Origin: Streptomyces sp. ISL-66
GTDB taxonomy: Bacteria; Actinomycetota; Actinomycetes; Streptomycetales; Streptomycetaceae
DNA: 35,212 nt
NCBI RefSeq assembly: GCF_018614135.1
Contig: NZ_JAGGOW010000098.1
Span: forward strand, 1-35,212
Direction: 5' to 3'
This document shows, piece by piece, positions 16,365 through 24,624 of the stretch. How positions within the stretch are numbered: position 1 is the stretch's first letter; every line of letters begins with the position of its first letter. Made by a program: the position numbers and the translations under genes. The notes under the pieces are model-generated. The model saw only the letters and a list, made by a program, of their open reading frames with translations, was not told the DNA's origin and did not search any database.

Positions 16365-16775
16365 ATGTCCAGCACCGTGAAGGACATGCTCGCCACCTAC
16401 CCGGCCGACCTCGGCGACATCGACCAGGCCAAGCTCACCCGCTGCATCGAGGAGTGCATCTCCTGCGCGCAGGCGTGTACGGCGTGCGCGGACGCCTGCC
16501 TGTCCGAGGGCATGGTGGGCGACCTGGCCAAGTGCATCCGCACCGACATGGACTGCGCCGACATCTGCACCGCCACCGCCGCCGTCCTCTCCCGGCACAC
16601 CGGCTACGACGCCAACATCGCCGCCGCCGTCGTGAAGGCGTGCGCCATGGTCTGCAAGGCGTGCGGCGACGAATGCGGGGGCCACGCAGACATGCACGAG
16701 CACTGCCGCATCTGCGCGGAAGCCTGCCGCGCCTGCGAGACGGCATGTAAAGACCTCCTCGGCGCTCTCGGCTGA
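16365..16775 (+). CDS. Four-helix bundle copper-binding protein (Csp/DUF326 type)
   Basis: ATG 16365 lies 7 bases after GGAGG. The 136-residue product is packed with Cys in helical spacing: CIEECISCAQACTACADACL, KCIRTDMDCADICTA, ACAMVCKACGDECGGHADMH, EHCRICAEACRACETACKDL. This is the signature of Csp-type copper storage proteins, tetramers that hold many Cu(I) ions in a Cys-lined four-helix core. No signal peptide is seen, so it resembles the cytosolic Csp3 group. It belongs to the copper island but is separated from DUF4396 by a terminator, so it probably has its own promoter. Confidence 0.92.
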   Translation: MSSTVKDMLATYPADLGDIDQAKLTRCIEECISCAQACTACADACLSEGMVGDLAKCIRTDMDCADICTATAAVLSRHTGYDANIAAAVVKACAMVCKACGDECGGHADMHEHCRICAEACRACETACKDLLGALG

Positions 16776-16808
16776 CCTGACTCAGCTCCGGGGCCCCGGT
16801 GCGGGGGT

Positions 16809-17343
16809 TCAGCGGGGCTGCGGGATCTGCTCGCGCCGGCGCCGGCGTCCGTAGCGGGTGCGGGTCACATCCTGCGGCTTGAACCCCGACAGGGCGGCTG
16901 CCGTGAGGAGGGCCAGCGGTGCGGCAGCCGCGTCCGCGATCAGCCGGATGCGCATGCCCTCCAGTTCGCCGCCCGCGAGCGCGGCCCGGGGCGGCCGCGT
17001 CGGCCAGGTGCCCGGCCGGCTGCATGTGGACCAGCAGCAGAAGGGTGGCGATCACAGTGATCAGCAGCTTCGCGATCACCCAGTAGTGCCGCAACAGCCC
17101 CCAGACCGTGCCCAGTGACTGCACCACCCCGGTCAGCAGGGAGGCGACGCTGAACGGCACGATCACGAACCAGCCCACCCCATCCATGGCCAGGTAGGCG
17201 CCCCGCACCGTCTCGGGCGACGTACTGGCCCTGCCCGCGATGGCGAGCGCGAGGAACGCCGCGACCGCACCAAGCCAGCCGACCGACGCGGTGACTTGGA
17301 GGGTCAGCGTCAGCTTGCGCAGCCGCGGCGGGTACGGCGCCAT
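16809..17343 (-). pseudogene. DUF2269/CopD-like integral membrane protein, frameshifted
   Basis: From ATG 17343 the frame reads MAPYPPRLRKLTLTLQVTAS, then membrane helices VGWLGAVAAFLALAIAG, GWFVIVPFSVASLLTGVVQS and YWVIAKLLITVIATLLLLVH, ending HLADAAA. At 16985-16991 (GGGG run on the plus strand) the frame shifts; the next frame gives AALAGGELEGMRIRLIADAA, AAPLALLTAAALSGFKPQDV and a stop at 16809. One extra base in the run explains the break. The layout resembles small DUF2269 or CopD-related membrane proteins. It is convergent with the Csp gene, which supports a metal link by position only. Confidence 0.65.
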
Positions 17344-17489
17344 CCCGGCGTGTGCCCCACCATGCCGCCACCGGCCAGGTGCACGATCACGAACACCGCG
17401 ACCAGGACGATCGCGACCGCCGCGGACACCTTCACCCAGCGCGGAGCCCCCTCGCCGTCGTCGTCTCGGCGATCCGATGAGCTGGCCAT
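17310..17489 (-). CDS. Small single-span membrane protein
   Basis: ATG 17489 has a good GGAGG 6 bases upstream. The 59-residue product begins MASSSDRRDDDGEGAPRWVK, has one helix (VSAAVAIVLVAVFVIVHLAG), and ends in a Gly/His/Arg stretch. Its 3' end overlaps the start of the next membrane protein gene by 34 bases in another frame, so the two are probably translated together. Family not recognised. The two could also once have been one protein. Confidence 0.6.
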   Translation of the reverse strand: MASSSDRRDDDGEGAPRWVKVSAAVAIVLVAVFVIVHLAGGGMVGHTPGWRRTRRGCAS

Positions 17490-17597
17490 AACGACCTCCA
17501 GGAAACGTGCGGGAGGGAACTCCACCCAATTTTTTCGAGACATGCCGTCTCTATCTGGAACTGAGTGCATCCCCCGTGGACGCCTGTATTCCTGCTG

Positions 17598-17745
17598 GGT
17601 GCCGAAGCTGTGGAACGAGACGGTCGACGCGCACCGCGCCGTAGATCCTGGACACCACCGCCACGCTGACTGCCGAGGGCGGCCTGCGGTCGGTGACCAT
17701 GTCGCAGATCGCGGAGCGGCATCCTCTACCGCAGGTAGCCCACGA
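17598..17745 (+). pseudogene. TetR-family HTH fragment
   Basis: VPKLWNETVDAHRA (17598-17639) is followed after a frame change by ILDTTATLTAEGGLRSVTMS and QIAER (17646-17720), the start of a TetR N-terminal HTH. The recognition helix is deleted: QIAER runs nearly straight into an ILYR remnant. No effector domain follows. Confidence 0.65.
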
Positions 17746-17776
17746 TCAACACATGCACATGCCCCCCGGAACCGCG

Positions 17777-18145
17777 TCACGGGGCCGGGATCGGCTGAGT
17801 GAGGTTCACCGGATTGCCGTCGGGGTCCTTAATGTGGGCGACGCGCTGTCCCCACGGCATGTCGTTGGGGCCGCCGCTGACCGAGCCGCCGAGCGCCTCC
17901 ACCCGGGCGAGCGTCGCGTCGACGTCGTCGACACCGATGCTGAGCAGGATCCGCGGCGGCGCCCCGGTCCCCGGGTTCTCCCTGGCCACCAGCCCGAGCT
18001 CGGTGTCGCCGATGCGCAGGCCGAGGTAGAAGGCCGGGCCTTCCGCCGGTACCCGGAAGATTTCCTCAGCGCCGAACAATTTCGTATAGAAGCCGAGCAG
18101 AACGTCCTGGGCGGCAGTCAGGATCACTGGCTGGATGGTGGACAT
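17777..18145 (-). CDS. VOC (glyoxalase/bleomycin-resistance) superfamily protein
   Basis: Start ATG 18145 is chosen because AGGAG lies 5 bases upstream; longer frames have no ribosome site. The 122-residue product has one VOC module: DVLLGFYTKLFGAEEIFRVP, then ELGLVARENPGTGAPPRILL, SIGVDDVDATLARVEALGGS and VAHIKDPDGNPVNLTQP. The last motif is the typical VOC end with a metal-ligand-like position (F/H-x-DPDGN). Single-module VOC proteins act as dimers in metal-dependent lyase or isomerase reactions or bind antibiotics. Substrate cannot be told. It precedes the exporter operon in the same direction but 177 bases downstream of it. Confidence 0.85.
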   Translation of the reverse strand: MSTIQPVILTAAQDVLLGFYTKLFGAEEIFRVPAEGPAFYLGLRIGDTELGLVARENPGTGAPPRILLSIGVDDVDATLARVEALGGSVSGGPNDMPWGQRVAHIKDPDGNPVNLTQPIPAP

Positions 18146-18321
18146 GGCACTCCTGTCGAGAACGGTCGTGTCGCTGGGCAGACCGTTCGAGGACGGTGAA
18201 CTCATCGGCACACCACCCCGCCGGACGATCTACAACACGGACTGCCGCCCACGACCAGCACGAACACTCCGTAACAAGGTCACGCCACCCCGCTGACCAG
18301 CCGCTTCAAGATGGCGGAGCT

Positions 18322-21201
18322 TCACTGAAGCTGGCGGCGGACCAGGTCGTGGAACAGACCGGTCGTGTCGGCGAGCAGTTCGGCGGGTGGGCCCTGCTGG
18401 ACGACGCGGCCGTCCGACATCACGATCACCCGGTCGGCGTCCATGATCGTGGACAACCGGTGGGCGATCACGATGCGGGTGGCGCGCAGCAAGCGGGTGG
18501 ATTGGATGACCACGCGCTGGGCTTCGTTGTCCAGCGCGCTGGTGGCCTCGTCGAAGAACAGGATGCGCGGCTTGCGGATGAGGGCCTGGGCGATCATCAG
18601 CCGCTGGCGCTGGCCGCCCGAGACCGTGGTGCCGCCGTCGGACAGCATTGTGTGCATGCCCATCGGCATGGCCTTGACGTCCTCGGCAAGGCCCGCCATC
18701 GCGGCGGCTTCCCACACCTCCTCCAGCGAGAACGTCCCGGCGCCGCAGATGCAGTCGAGGATGGACCCGGTGAAGGGCTGGGCGTTCTGCAGGACGACAC
18801 CGCACTGGCGGCGCACGGCTGCCTGGTCGAGCGCCGCCAGGTCCTGGCCGTCGTACAGCACGCTGCCTTCGGAGGGCTTGTCGAAGCCGATGAGCAGCCG
18901 CAGCAGTGTCGACTTGCCGCAGCCGCTGGCCCCGACGACCGCGGCGTACTCGCCTTGCCGTACCTGGAAGTTGACGCCGTCGAGCACCAACGGGCCGTCG
19001 TCGGCATAACGGTAGGACAGGCTCTTGGCCTCGATTGCGCCGGTCAGCTCGCCCGGTCGAGTGCTGGAGCGGGCCACTTCGGGGACCTCCCACAGGAGCG
19101 GCTTGACCTGCTCGAACATCGGCAGCACCGAGGCAGCCGAGATGAGCGCGCCGGTCAGCTGCGTGACCGAGGACAGCATCATCGTCAGGGCGGTGCTGAA
19201 AGTGAGGAACTCGCTGGCGGACATGGCGCCACGGGCCGGTCCGGCCAGCAGCACGAACATCACCAGTGTGCACAGCGGCAGGTAGACCGCGCCCAGCACC
19301 GTGATGACGTTCTGTATCCGGCCGATGCGCTGCTGGAGCTCGCGGGTGCGGGCGAACTCTCGCGCCCAGGCGGCGTAGGCGAAGCTCTCGGCTGCGGCGA
19401 CGCGCAGTTTTGTCAGCCCGCGCAGGGTCTGGAAGGCCTGGTTGTTGAGCTGGTTGCCGAGCTTGATCAGCCGGCGCTGGTAGCGCAGCTGCCACAGCCC
19501 CAGGCCCAGGAAGACCGCCGCGATGACTACCAGCATGGCAACGGCGGCCATGGCCAGCGGGACGCTGTAGACGAGCAGCAGCACGAGGTTCATCGTGCCC
19601 GCCGCGCTCGCCTGTACGGAGACCGAGCCGATACCGGACAGCACGCGGCGGATGGCGCTGATGCCCATGGCCGCACTGGCCAGTTCGCCGGTGGAGCGGC
19701 CGGCGAAGAACTTCGTCGGCAGCCGCAGCAGCCGGTCCCACACCGCAGGCTGCAGGGTGGCCTCGATGCGGCCCTCCATGCGCAGGATGGAAGTGTTCTG
19801 CAGCAGCATGAAGGCGGCCGAGACGACGCCGGTCGCGATGAGTGCCAGGGCGGTCTGCACAATGAGGCCGTTCTCGGCGTTGGGTACGTACTGGCCGAGC
19901 ACCTGGCCGGTGGCGATGGGCACTAGAGCGCCCAGGACCACCGCGACCAGCCCGCCCAGGACGAGGCTGCGCAGCTCGGGGAGGGTGCCGCGGATGCTGA
20001 AGCGGAGCAGCGCCCACAGGCCCACCCGCCCGTCGGGGAGCGGGCGGTAGAACATGACTGCGTGCGGTTCGTAGGCGGCTTCGTCGGCCTTCCCGATGCG
20101 CGCCCGCGTGCCGGTGGCGGGGTCGACCGCCTCGTAGCGGCCACGCCGCCACAGCAGGGCTACCGGCGTCCCGTCCTTCTCGCGCCGGCCCACCAGGGGG
20201 CCGGTGTTCTCCCGCCACCAGGGCCCGCTGAGCCTGACCGTACGGGTGCGGATCCGCGAGGCGAGCGCGATGCGCTCGACGGGGTCCATCCGCTCGAAAG
20301 GGGCACTCGCCTCGCCCGGTTCGGACAGGGTAATGCGGGCCTGATGGGCGACCAGGCGGCACACGGCAAAGGTCGCGTCGACGCTCGCGCCCCGGTGGGA
20401 ACGGCTGCCGGAGCGGTCGATGGCGGCCAGCAGCGCCCGGTCCGCCTGGGTACGGGCGGCCTGACCGGCTTCGATACCGGCTGCCGTACGGTCCTCGTGT
20501 TCGCGTTCGAGCTGCTCGATCCAGCCGTCCAGGGCGTACAGCAGCCGGTACTGCTGGTCGACCATGCCCTGCCACATCGCCGCGTCGACGAGGAGGGTGC
20601 CCACCGCCTCCGTCTCGTACGCGGCTCCGTACTGGACGGCGCCGGGGGTGATCTGCATCCACAGGATGTCGTCGTCGGCTGCGCCCTGCCCGGTGGTGGC
20701 GCGGCCGTCCAGGGGTGCCTGGTAGAGCACGCGCAGGCCGCGGCCGAGGCCGCGCGCGAAGGCGTCGTCGAGAGGGCTCAGTTGTGCCTCGGGGGCGGCG
20801 CCGTACGCCCCTTGGTCGGCCCACCACTGCTGGAGGGGCGCGCCGTACTCCGGGCCGGGGAGCTCCCGCAGCTCGATGCGGCGCAGCCGGCACCCCTGCA
20901 CGGGCCGGCCGACCAGGGTGTGCTCAGGGCCCTCGGCCGGTCCCAGCAGGAGCGTGCCCGCGTCCAGCCGGCCCAGGAAGTGCCAGTGCCCGGCCTGCGC
21001 GGCGTCGACGGCGAAGAGGTCCAACTCGCCGTGTACGACGAGCCACAGCACGAGCGGGCCCTCCAGCGACAGGCTGCGCAGGCCCGTGCAGTCGACAGGC
21101 GAGCCGAGTCCGCCCAGGGCTGCGACGACCGCGTCGACGTCCTGGCCCGGGGCCCTGACCGGGTGTGCGGGGGGAGCCGTGGCGTGGTCGGGGTACGTCA
21201 C
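18322..21201 (-). CDS. NHLP bacteriocin-type export ABC transporter, permease/ATPase subunit (TIGR03797-like)
   Basis: GTG 21201 begins one base after the stop of the peptidase-ABC gene, with AAGGAGC upstream, so the two are translationally coupled. The 959-residue product has a long N-terminal domain (about 1-390) with LVVHGELDLFAVDA and FLGRLDAGTLLLG, the cNMP-like fold of this subfamily. A type-1 exporter membrane domain follows (about 410-680, e.g. SLVLGGLVAVVLGALVPIAT). The ATPase has Walker A GASGCGKST (about 757), signature VSGGQRQRL (about 857), Walker B ILFFDEATSALD and IAHRLST. It lacks a C39 peptidase. In NHLM/NHLP systems it pairs with the peptidase-ABC and HlyD proteins to export a ribosomal peptide. 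Confidence 0.88.
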   Translation of the reverse strand: MTYPDHATAPPAHPVRAPGQDVDAVVAALGGLGSPVDCTGLRSLSLEGPLVLWLVVHGELDLFAVDAAQAGHWHFLGRLDAGTLLLGPAEGPEHTLVGRPVQGCRLRRIELRELPGPEYGAPLQQWWADQGAYGAAPEAQLSPLDDAFARGLGRGLRVLYQAPLDGRATTGQGAADDDILWMQITPGAVQYGAAYETEAVGTLLVDAAMWQGMVDQQYRLLYALDGWIEQLEREHEDRTAAGIEAGQAARTQADRALLAAIDRSGSRSHRGASVDATFAVCRLVAHQARITLSEPGEASAPFERMDPVERIALASRIRTRTVRLSGPWWRENTGPLVGRREKDGTPVALLWRRGRYEAVDPATGTRARIGKADEAAYEPHAVMFYRPLPDGRVGLWALLRFSIRGTLPELRSLVLGGLVAVVLGALVPIATGQVLGQYVPNAENGLIVQTALALIATGVVSAAFMLLQNTSILRMEGRIEATLQPAVWDRLLRLPTKFFAGRSTGELASAAMGISAIRRVLSGIGSVSVQASAAGTMNLVLLLVYSVPLAMAAVAMLVVIAAVFLGLGLWQLRYQRRLIKLGNQLNNQAFQTLRGLTKLRVAAAESFAYAAWAREFARTRELQQRIGRIQNVITVLGAVYLPLCTLVMFVLLAGPARGAMSASEFLTFSTALTMMLSSVTQLTGALISAASVLPMFEQVKPLLWEVPEVARSSTRPGELTGAIEAKSLSYRYADDGPLVLDGVNFQVRQGEYAAVVGASGCGKSTLLRLLIGFDKPSEGSVLYDGQDLAALDQAAVRRQCGVVLQNAQPFTGSILDCICGAGTFSLEEVWEAAAMAGLAEDVKAMPMGMHTMLSDGGTTVSGGQRQRLMIAQALIRKPRILFFDEATSALDNEAQRVVIQSTRLLRATRIVIAHRLSTIMDADRVIVMSDGRVVQQGPPAELLADTTGLFHDLVRRQLQ

Positions 21202-21202
21202 C

Positions 21203-23482
21203 TCAGTGCTCCTTGACCAGTTCGGCGTACGGGCCCTGCGCGGCGACCAGGTACTCGTGCCGCCCGCGTTCCACGACCGTGCCCCGGTCGAGCACGACGA
21301 TCTCGTCGCTGTCGCGCACCGTGCTCAGCCGGTGGGCGATGACCACGCAAGCGCAGCCGCGACGACGCAGGTTGTCGATGATGACCTGCTCGGTCACCGC
21401 GTCCAGGGCGCTGGTCACTTCGTCGAGGACCATGATGCTGGGACGGCTCACCAGAGCCCGGGCGATCTCCAGACGTTGGCGCTGGCCGCCGGAGAAGTTG
21501 CGGCCGTCCTGCTCTACGCGGCTGTGGATGCCTCCGGGGCGACGGGCGACCACGTCGTGGACGGCGGCGTCCTCCAGCGCGGCGACGACGGCCTCGTCCG
21601 AGATGGAGGGGTCCCACAGTGTGACGTTGTCGCGGACGGTTCCTTCGAAGAGGAAGACGTCCTGGTCGACGAAGGAAACGGAGGCGGCCAGCGCGCCGCG
21701 CGGGATGTCCTCCAGCCGCATCCCGTCGATGCGGATGACCCCCTCCCAGGGGGTGTAGAGGCCGGAAATCAGCCGGGAGACGGTGGACTTGCCGCTGCCG
21801 GAGCCCCCGACGAGCGCGACCTGCTGCCCGGGGCCGACCGAGAGCGAGAAGTCCTTGAGCAGCGGGGCGTCCAGCGGGCTGTACCCGAAGGTGACGTGGT
21901 CCAGCTGCACATGACCCTTGAGGCGGCGGGTACCGGCGGCGGGTCCGCGCCGTGTGAAGACCGGGTCGACGGGAAAGTTCTCGACGTCTTTGAGGCGGGC
22001 TACGTCCGCCGCGAAGTCCTGGATCCGTCCGGCGACGCCGCCCAGACGGGAGATCGGCGCGGTGAAGCTGGTCACCAGGGTCTGGAAGGCTACGAGCAGA
22101 CCGACGGAGAGATGCCCCTCCACCGCCCGCAGGCCGCCGATCATCAGGATCAGCGCGCTGTTGAGCGCGGCCAGCGTCGGCGCGACGATCGCCAGCCACG
22201 CACTGGGCACGCCGAGCCTCTGCTGCACGTCGAGGGTGACCGCGTGCTGTCCGGCCCAGCGGCGGAAGAAGCCGTTCTCACCGCCGGTGGCCTTCATCGT
22301 CTCGATGAGCTGGAGACCGCTGTAGGACGTGTTCGTCAGCCGGGCGCTCTCGGCGCGCAGCTTCTGCGTGCCGGTGGCCCTCAGATGGATCACGATCCGC
22401 ATGGCCACCACGTTGAGCAGCGCGATCATCATGCCGAGGAGGGTGAGCTGCGGGTCGTACGTCCACAGCAGCACCGCGTAGAGCACGACCACCACGGCGT
22501 CCACGCCCGCGGCGGCGAGGTCCCGGGCGAGGGTCTCGGCGACGGCGTCGTTGGACTGCAGGCGCTGGACGAGGTCGGCGGGGGTGCGCTGGGAGTAGAA
22601 AGTGACCGGAAGTCTGAGCAAGTGCCGGAAGAAGCGGGCGCTGCCCAGGGTGGAGGAGATGATGCGCCCGCGCAGCAGATTGGCCTGCTGAAGCGCGGTG
22701 AGCGTCGCGGTGAACACCAGGGTGACGGCCATCGCCGCGAACAGCACGCCCAGCAGGGACGTCTGCTCGCCGATGAGGAACATGTCGATGTACGTGCGGC
22801 TCAGGGCCGGCACCGCCGCGCCGACGGCCACCAGCAGGAGGCTGGAGATCACGACGGCGGCCATGGTGCCCGAGGTGCCGTGCAGGCGGGCCGGCATGGC
22901 ACCCAGGACGCCCGGCTTGCGGCCGCCGCGACGGAAGCCCTCGCCGGGCTCGAAGGTGAGCACGACACCGGTGAAGCTGCTGTCGAACTCATCCATGGGA
23001 ACGAACCGGCGTCCCTTGCCGGGGTCGTTGACGTACACACCCTTGCGGCCGAAACGGCGGCCCATCCCGTCGTAGACGACGTAGTGGTTGAACTCCCAGA
23101 AGAGGACGGCCGGGGCGCTCACCTCGGCGAGCGCGGCCAGGTCCATCTGCATGCCCTTGGCCTTCAGCCCGTAACCGCGGGCGGCCTTGAGCAGGTTGCT
23201 GGCGCGGGAGCCGTCGCGGGAGACGCCGCAGGCGATGCGCAGCTCCTCCAGGGGAACGAAGCGGCCGTAGTGGCCGAGCACCATGGCCAGGGCGGCGGCG
23301 CCGCACTCCAGCGCCTCCATCTGCAGCACGGTGGGGGTCCGTACGGTCCGGGGCTTCCTGCCCTTGGGGGCGGGGGCGGGCCTGCGGCGCGTGCCGCCCT
23401 TGGGCTCCGGGCGGTGGCGCCGGCGCCCGACGGGGGGCAGCTGGGGTGCTCCGAGGGGTGCCCCTGTCCGCGGCGCGGTCAT
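21203..23482 (-). CDS. NHLP bacteriocin-type export ABC transporter, C39 peptidase/permease/ATPase (TIGR03796-like)
   Basis: ATG 23482 overlaps the HlyD stop as ATGA, which fixes the start; upstream codons in the frame are not used. The 759-residue protein starts with a basic Pro-rich tail and a C39 peptidase with all catalytic residues visible: Gln54 and Cys60 in LQMEALECGAAALAM, His133 in FNHYVVYD, Asp153 in YVNDPGKG. C39 domains cut leader peptides after Gly-Gly during export. The exporter membrane domain (about 190-480) and ATPase follow, with Walker A GGSGSGKST (about 558), signature FSGGQRQRL (about 661), Walker B IMVLDEVTSALD and IAHRLST. It is the likely processing enzyme for the peptide encoded at 24385-24624. 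Confidence 0.92.
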   Translation of the reverse strand: MTAPRTGAPLGAPQLPPVGRRRHRPEPKGGTRRRPAPAPKGRKPRTVRTPTVLQMEALECGAAALAMVLGHYGRFVPLEELRIACGVSRDGSRASNLLKAARGYGLKAKGMQMDLAALAEVSAPAVLFWEFNHYVVYDGMGRRFGRKGVYVNDPGKGRRFVPMDEFDSSFTGVVLTFEPGEGFRRGGRKPGVLGAMPARLHGTSGTMAAVVISSLLLVAVGAAVPALSRTYIDMFLIGEQTSLLGVLFAAMAVTLVFTATLTALQQANLLRGRIISSTLGSARFFRHLLRLPVTFYSQRTPADLVQRLQSNDAVAETLARDLAAAGVDAVVVVLYAVLLWTYDPQLTLLGMMIALLNVVAMRIVIHLRATGTQKLRAESARLTNTSYSGLQLIETMKATGGENGFFRRWAGQHAVTLDVQQRLGVPSAWLAIVAPTLAALNSALILMIGGLRAVEGHLSVGLLVAFQTLVTSFTAPISRLGGVAGRIQDFAADVARLKDVENFPVDPVFTRRGPAAGTRRLKGHVQLDHVTFGYSPLDAPLLKDFSLSVGPGQQVALVGGSGSGKSTVSRLISGLYTPWEGVIRIDGMRLEDIPRGALAASVSFVDQDVFLFEGTVRDNVTLWDPSISDEAVVAALEDAAVHDVVARRPGGIHSRVEQDGRNFSGGQRQRLEIARALVSRPSIMVLDEVTSALDAVTEQVIIDNLRRRGCACVVIAHRLSTVRDSDEIVVLDRGTVVERGRHEYLVAAQGPYAELVKEH

Positions 23483-24285
23483 GGCAGCAGCCAGTCGGCG
23501 GGGCGCTGCGCGGCGAGGCGGACGGCTCCGGTGACCGGCGTCGTCGAGTCGACGGCGTACGGGGGTCCGTCGGCGGAGGACCACCGGTAGCCGGACTTGG
23601 TGGCGGTGGAGCGCTCCAACTGCACGAGCACCGCGACCGGGTTGCCGTGCCGGGAGAATTGTTCGGCGAGCCCGCTGTCGCCGAGGAAGCCGCTGATCTG
23701 CGCCTGCGTCTGTGGCGCGCGGCCGACCGCCTTGACGCGGCCGCGCAGCACGCCGAATTGGTGCGGGGGGACGGACTGGACGCTCAAGTCGACCGGGGCG
23801 CCCACCGGGATCGTCGAGCCGGTGCCGCCCGGCACGTACAACATGGCCACCAGGGGGTCGTCCGAGTTCTTCACATGTTCCAGGGTCGCCACGTCCGCGC
23901 CGGTGGTGACGACCGAACCCACTTTGGCGACCAGTGTCGTCAACCGACCGCCGGTCACCGCGCGTACGGGCCGGTCGCCCTGGTCGGTACGGACGTTGAG
24001 CAGGGGTGCGCCGGGGGACAGAAGCTGGCCCTCCTCGGCGAGGACTGCGGTCACCTGTCCCGCAACCGGGCTCTGCAGTATGTAACTGCCGTCGGCGTGC
24101 GTGAGGATGCCGGGTGCGCTCAGCGTTGAGGACACGGTGCCGGTGATGGCCCAGAAGCTCGCGGCAGCCATGACGATGACAGTGACGGCCAGTACGAGCC
24201 GTCCCTGCGGGCGAGCGAAGCGTACGGGCAGATCGAGTTCCTCGGGCGATTGCAGCTTGGAAAGAGCCTTTTGGCGAAACTGCAC
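23479..24285 (-). CDS. HlyD-family membrane fusion protein of the NHLP-type exporter (TIGR03794-like)
   Basis: GTG 24285 follows AAGGAA by 6-7 bases. The 268-residue protein has a cytosolic start (MQFRQKALSKLQSPEELDLP), one membrane helix (about 29-48) and then a barrel-sandwich/lipoyl-like domain, with LQSPVAGQVTAVLAEEGQLL and VGSVVTTGADVATLEHV. It is short and has no long coiled-coil hairpin, as expected in a Gram-positive cell without an outer membrane. Its stop overlaps the next start by 4 bases (ATGA), so the three exporter genes form one tight operon. Confidence 0.88.
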   Translation of the reverse strand: MQFRQKALSKLQSPEELDLPVRFARPQGRLVLAVTVIVMAAASFWAITGTVSSTLSAPGILTHADGSYILQSPVAGQVTAVLAEEGQLLSPGAPLLNVRTDQGDRPVRAVTGGRLTTLVAKVGSVVTTGADVATLEHVKNSDDPLVAMLYVPGGTGSTIPVGAPVDLSVQSVPPHQFGVLRGRVKAVGRAPQTQAQISGFLGDSGLAEQFSRHGNPVAVLVQLERSTATKSGYRWSSADGPPYAVDSTTPVTGAVRLAAQRPADWLLP

Positions 24286-24331
24286 GGACTATTCCTTCAG
24301 CTGCATTCGTATCGGTCGGGCGCGCGGGTAC

Positions 24332-24373
24332 CCATGGACCCCGGAGCCGTGGGGGAAGCTCCGGGGTTCATGG
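24332..24373 (-). terminator. Stem-loop between precursor peptide and exporter genes
   Basis: CCATGGACCCCGGAGC (24332-24347) pairs with GCTCCGGGGTTCATGG (24358-24373), one mismatch in 16, 10-base loop. It lies just after the peptide stop and before hlyD. It may be a partial terminator or an mRNA stabiliser that keeps peptide mRNA above exporter mRNA. Confidence 0.6.
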
Positions 24374-24384
24374 GGTTATCCCGA

Positions 24385-24624
24385 TCAGAGACCGGCGAGA
24401 CCGGTGTTCAGCGAAACACCGGTGATGCCCGAGGCCAGGCCGGGGACGTGGGAGACGATGCCGGTCGCGGCCTGGACGGTGTTGAGGGAGCCCGCGACGC
24501 CCACGACGCCGCTGACATCGCTGGTCGCGGCGCCGGCCAGGCCGCCGGACACGGTGACGAGGCCGCCGGAAACGGCGTCCAGCTCGGTGTCGGCGATCTC
24601 ACGGGTCTCGATGTCGTTACGCAT
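24385..24624 (-). CDS. Double-glycine precursor peptide, Cys-free bacteriocin-like core
   Basis: ATG 24624 is preferred over GTG 24633: AAAGGTG lies 6 bases before the ATG and the leader is then a usual length. The 79-residue product has a 21-residue acidic leader ending ADTELDAVSGG, the classic double-glycine site for a C39 peptidase (next gene but one). The 58-residue core (residues 22-79) is Gly/Ala/Val/Ser/Thr-rich with no Cys, Lys or aromatic residue, one Asp (D36) and one His (H59). A second VSGG at 25-28 could be another cut site. The pair Val-Ser recurs at 18, 25, 37, 57 and 70. No maturase gene is nearby. It is the likely cargo of the NHLP-type exporter; activity unknown. Confidence 0.8.
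   Translation of the reverse strand: MRNDIETREIADTELDAVSGGLVTVSGGLAGAATSDVSGVVGVAGSLNTVQAATGIVSHVPGLASGITGVSLNTGLAGL

Noticed and set aside
18196..19926. 576-codon plus-strand frame
   Set aside because: Shadow of the minus-strand permease/ATPase gene; Gln/His/Ala-rich with no recognisable motif.
20062..23590. Long plus-strand open frames opposite the exporter genes (384 and 904 codons)
   Set aside because: They lie exactly antisense to two well-conserved ABC transporter genes and contain no domain of their own; high GC keeps such shadow frames open.
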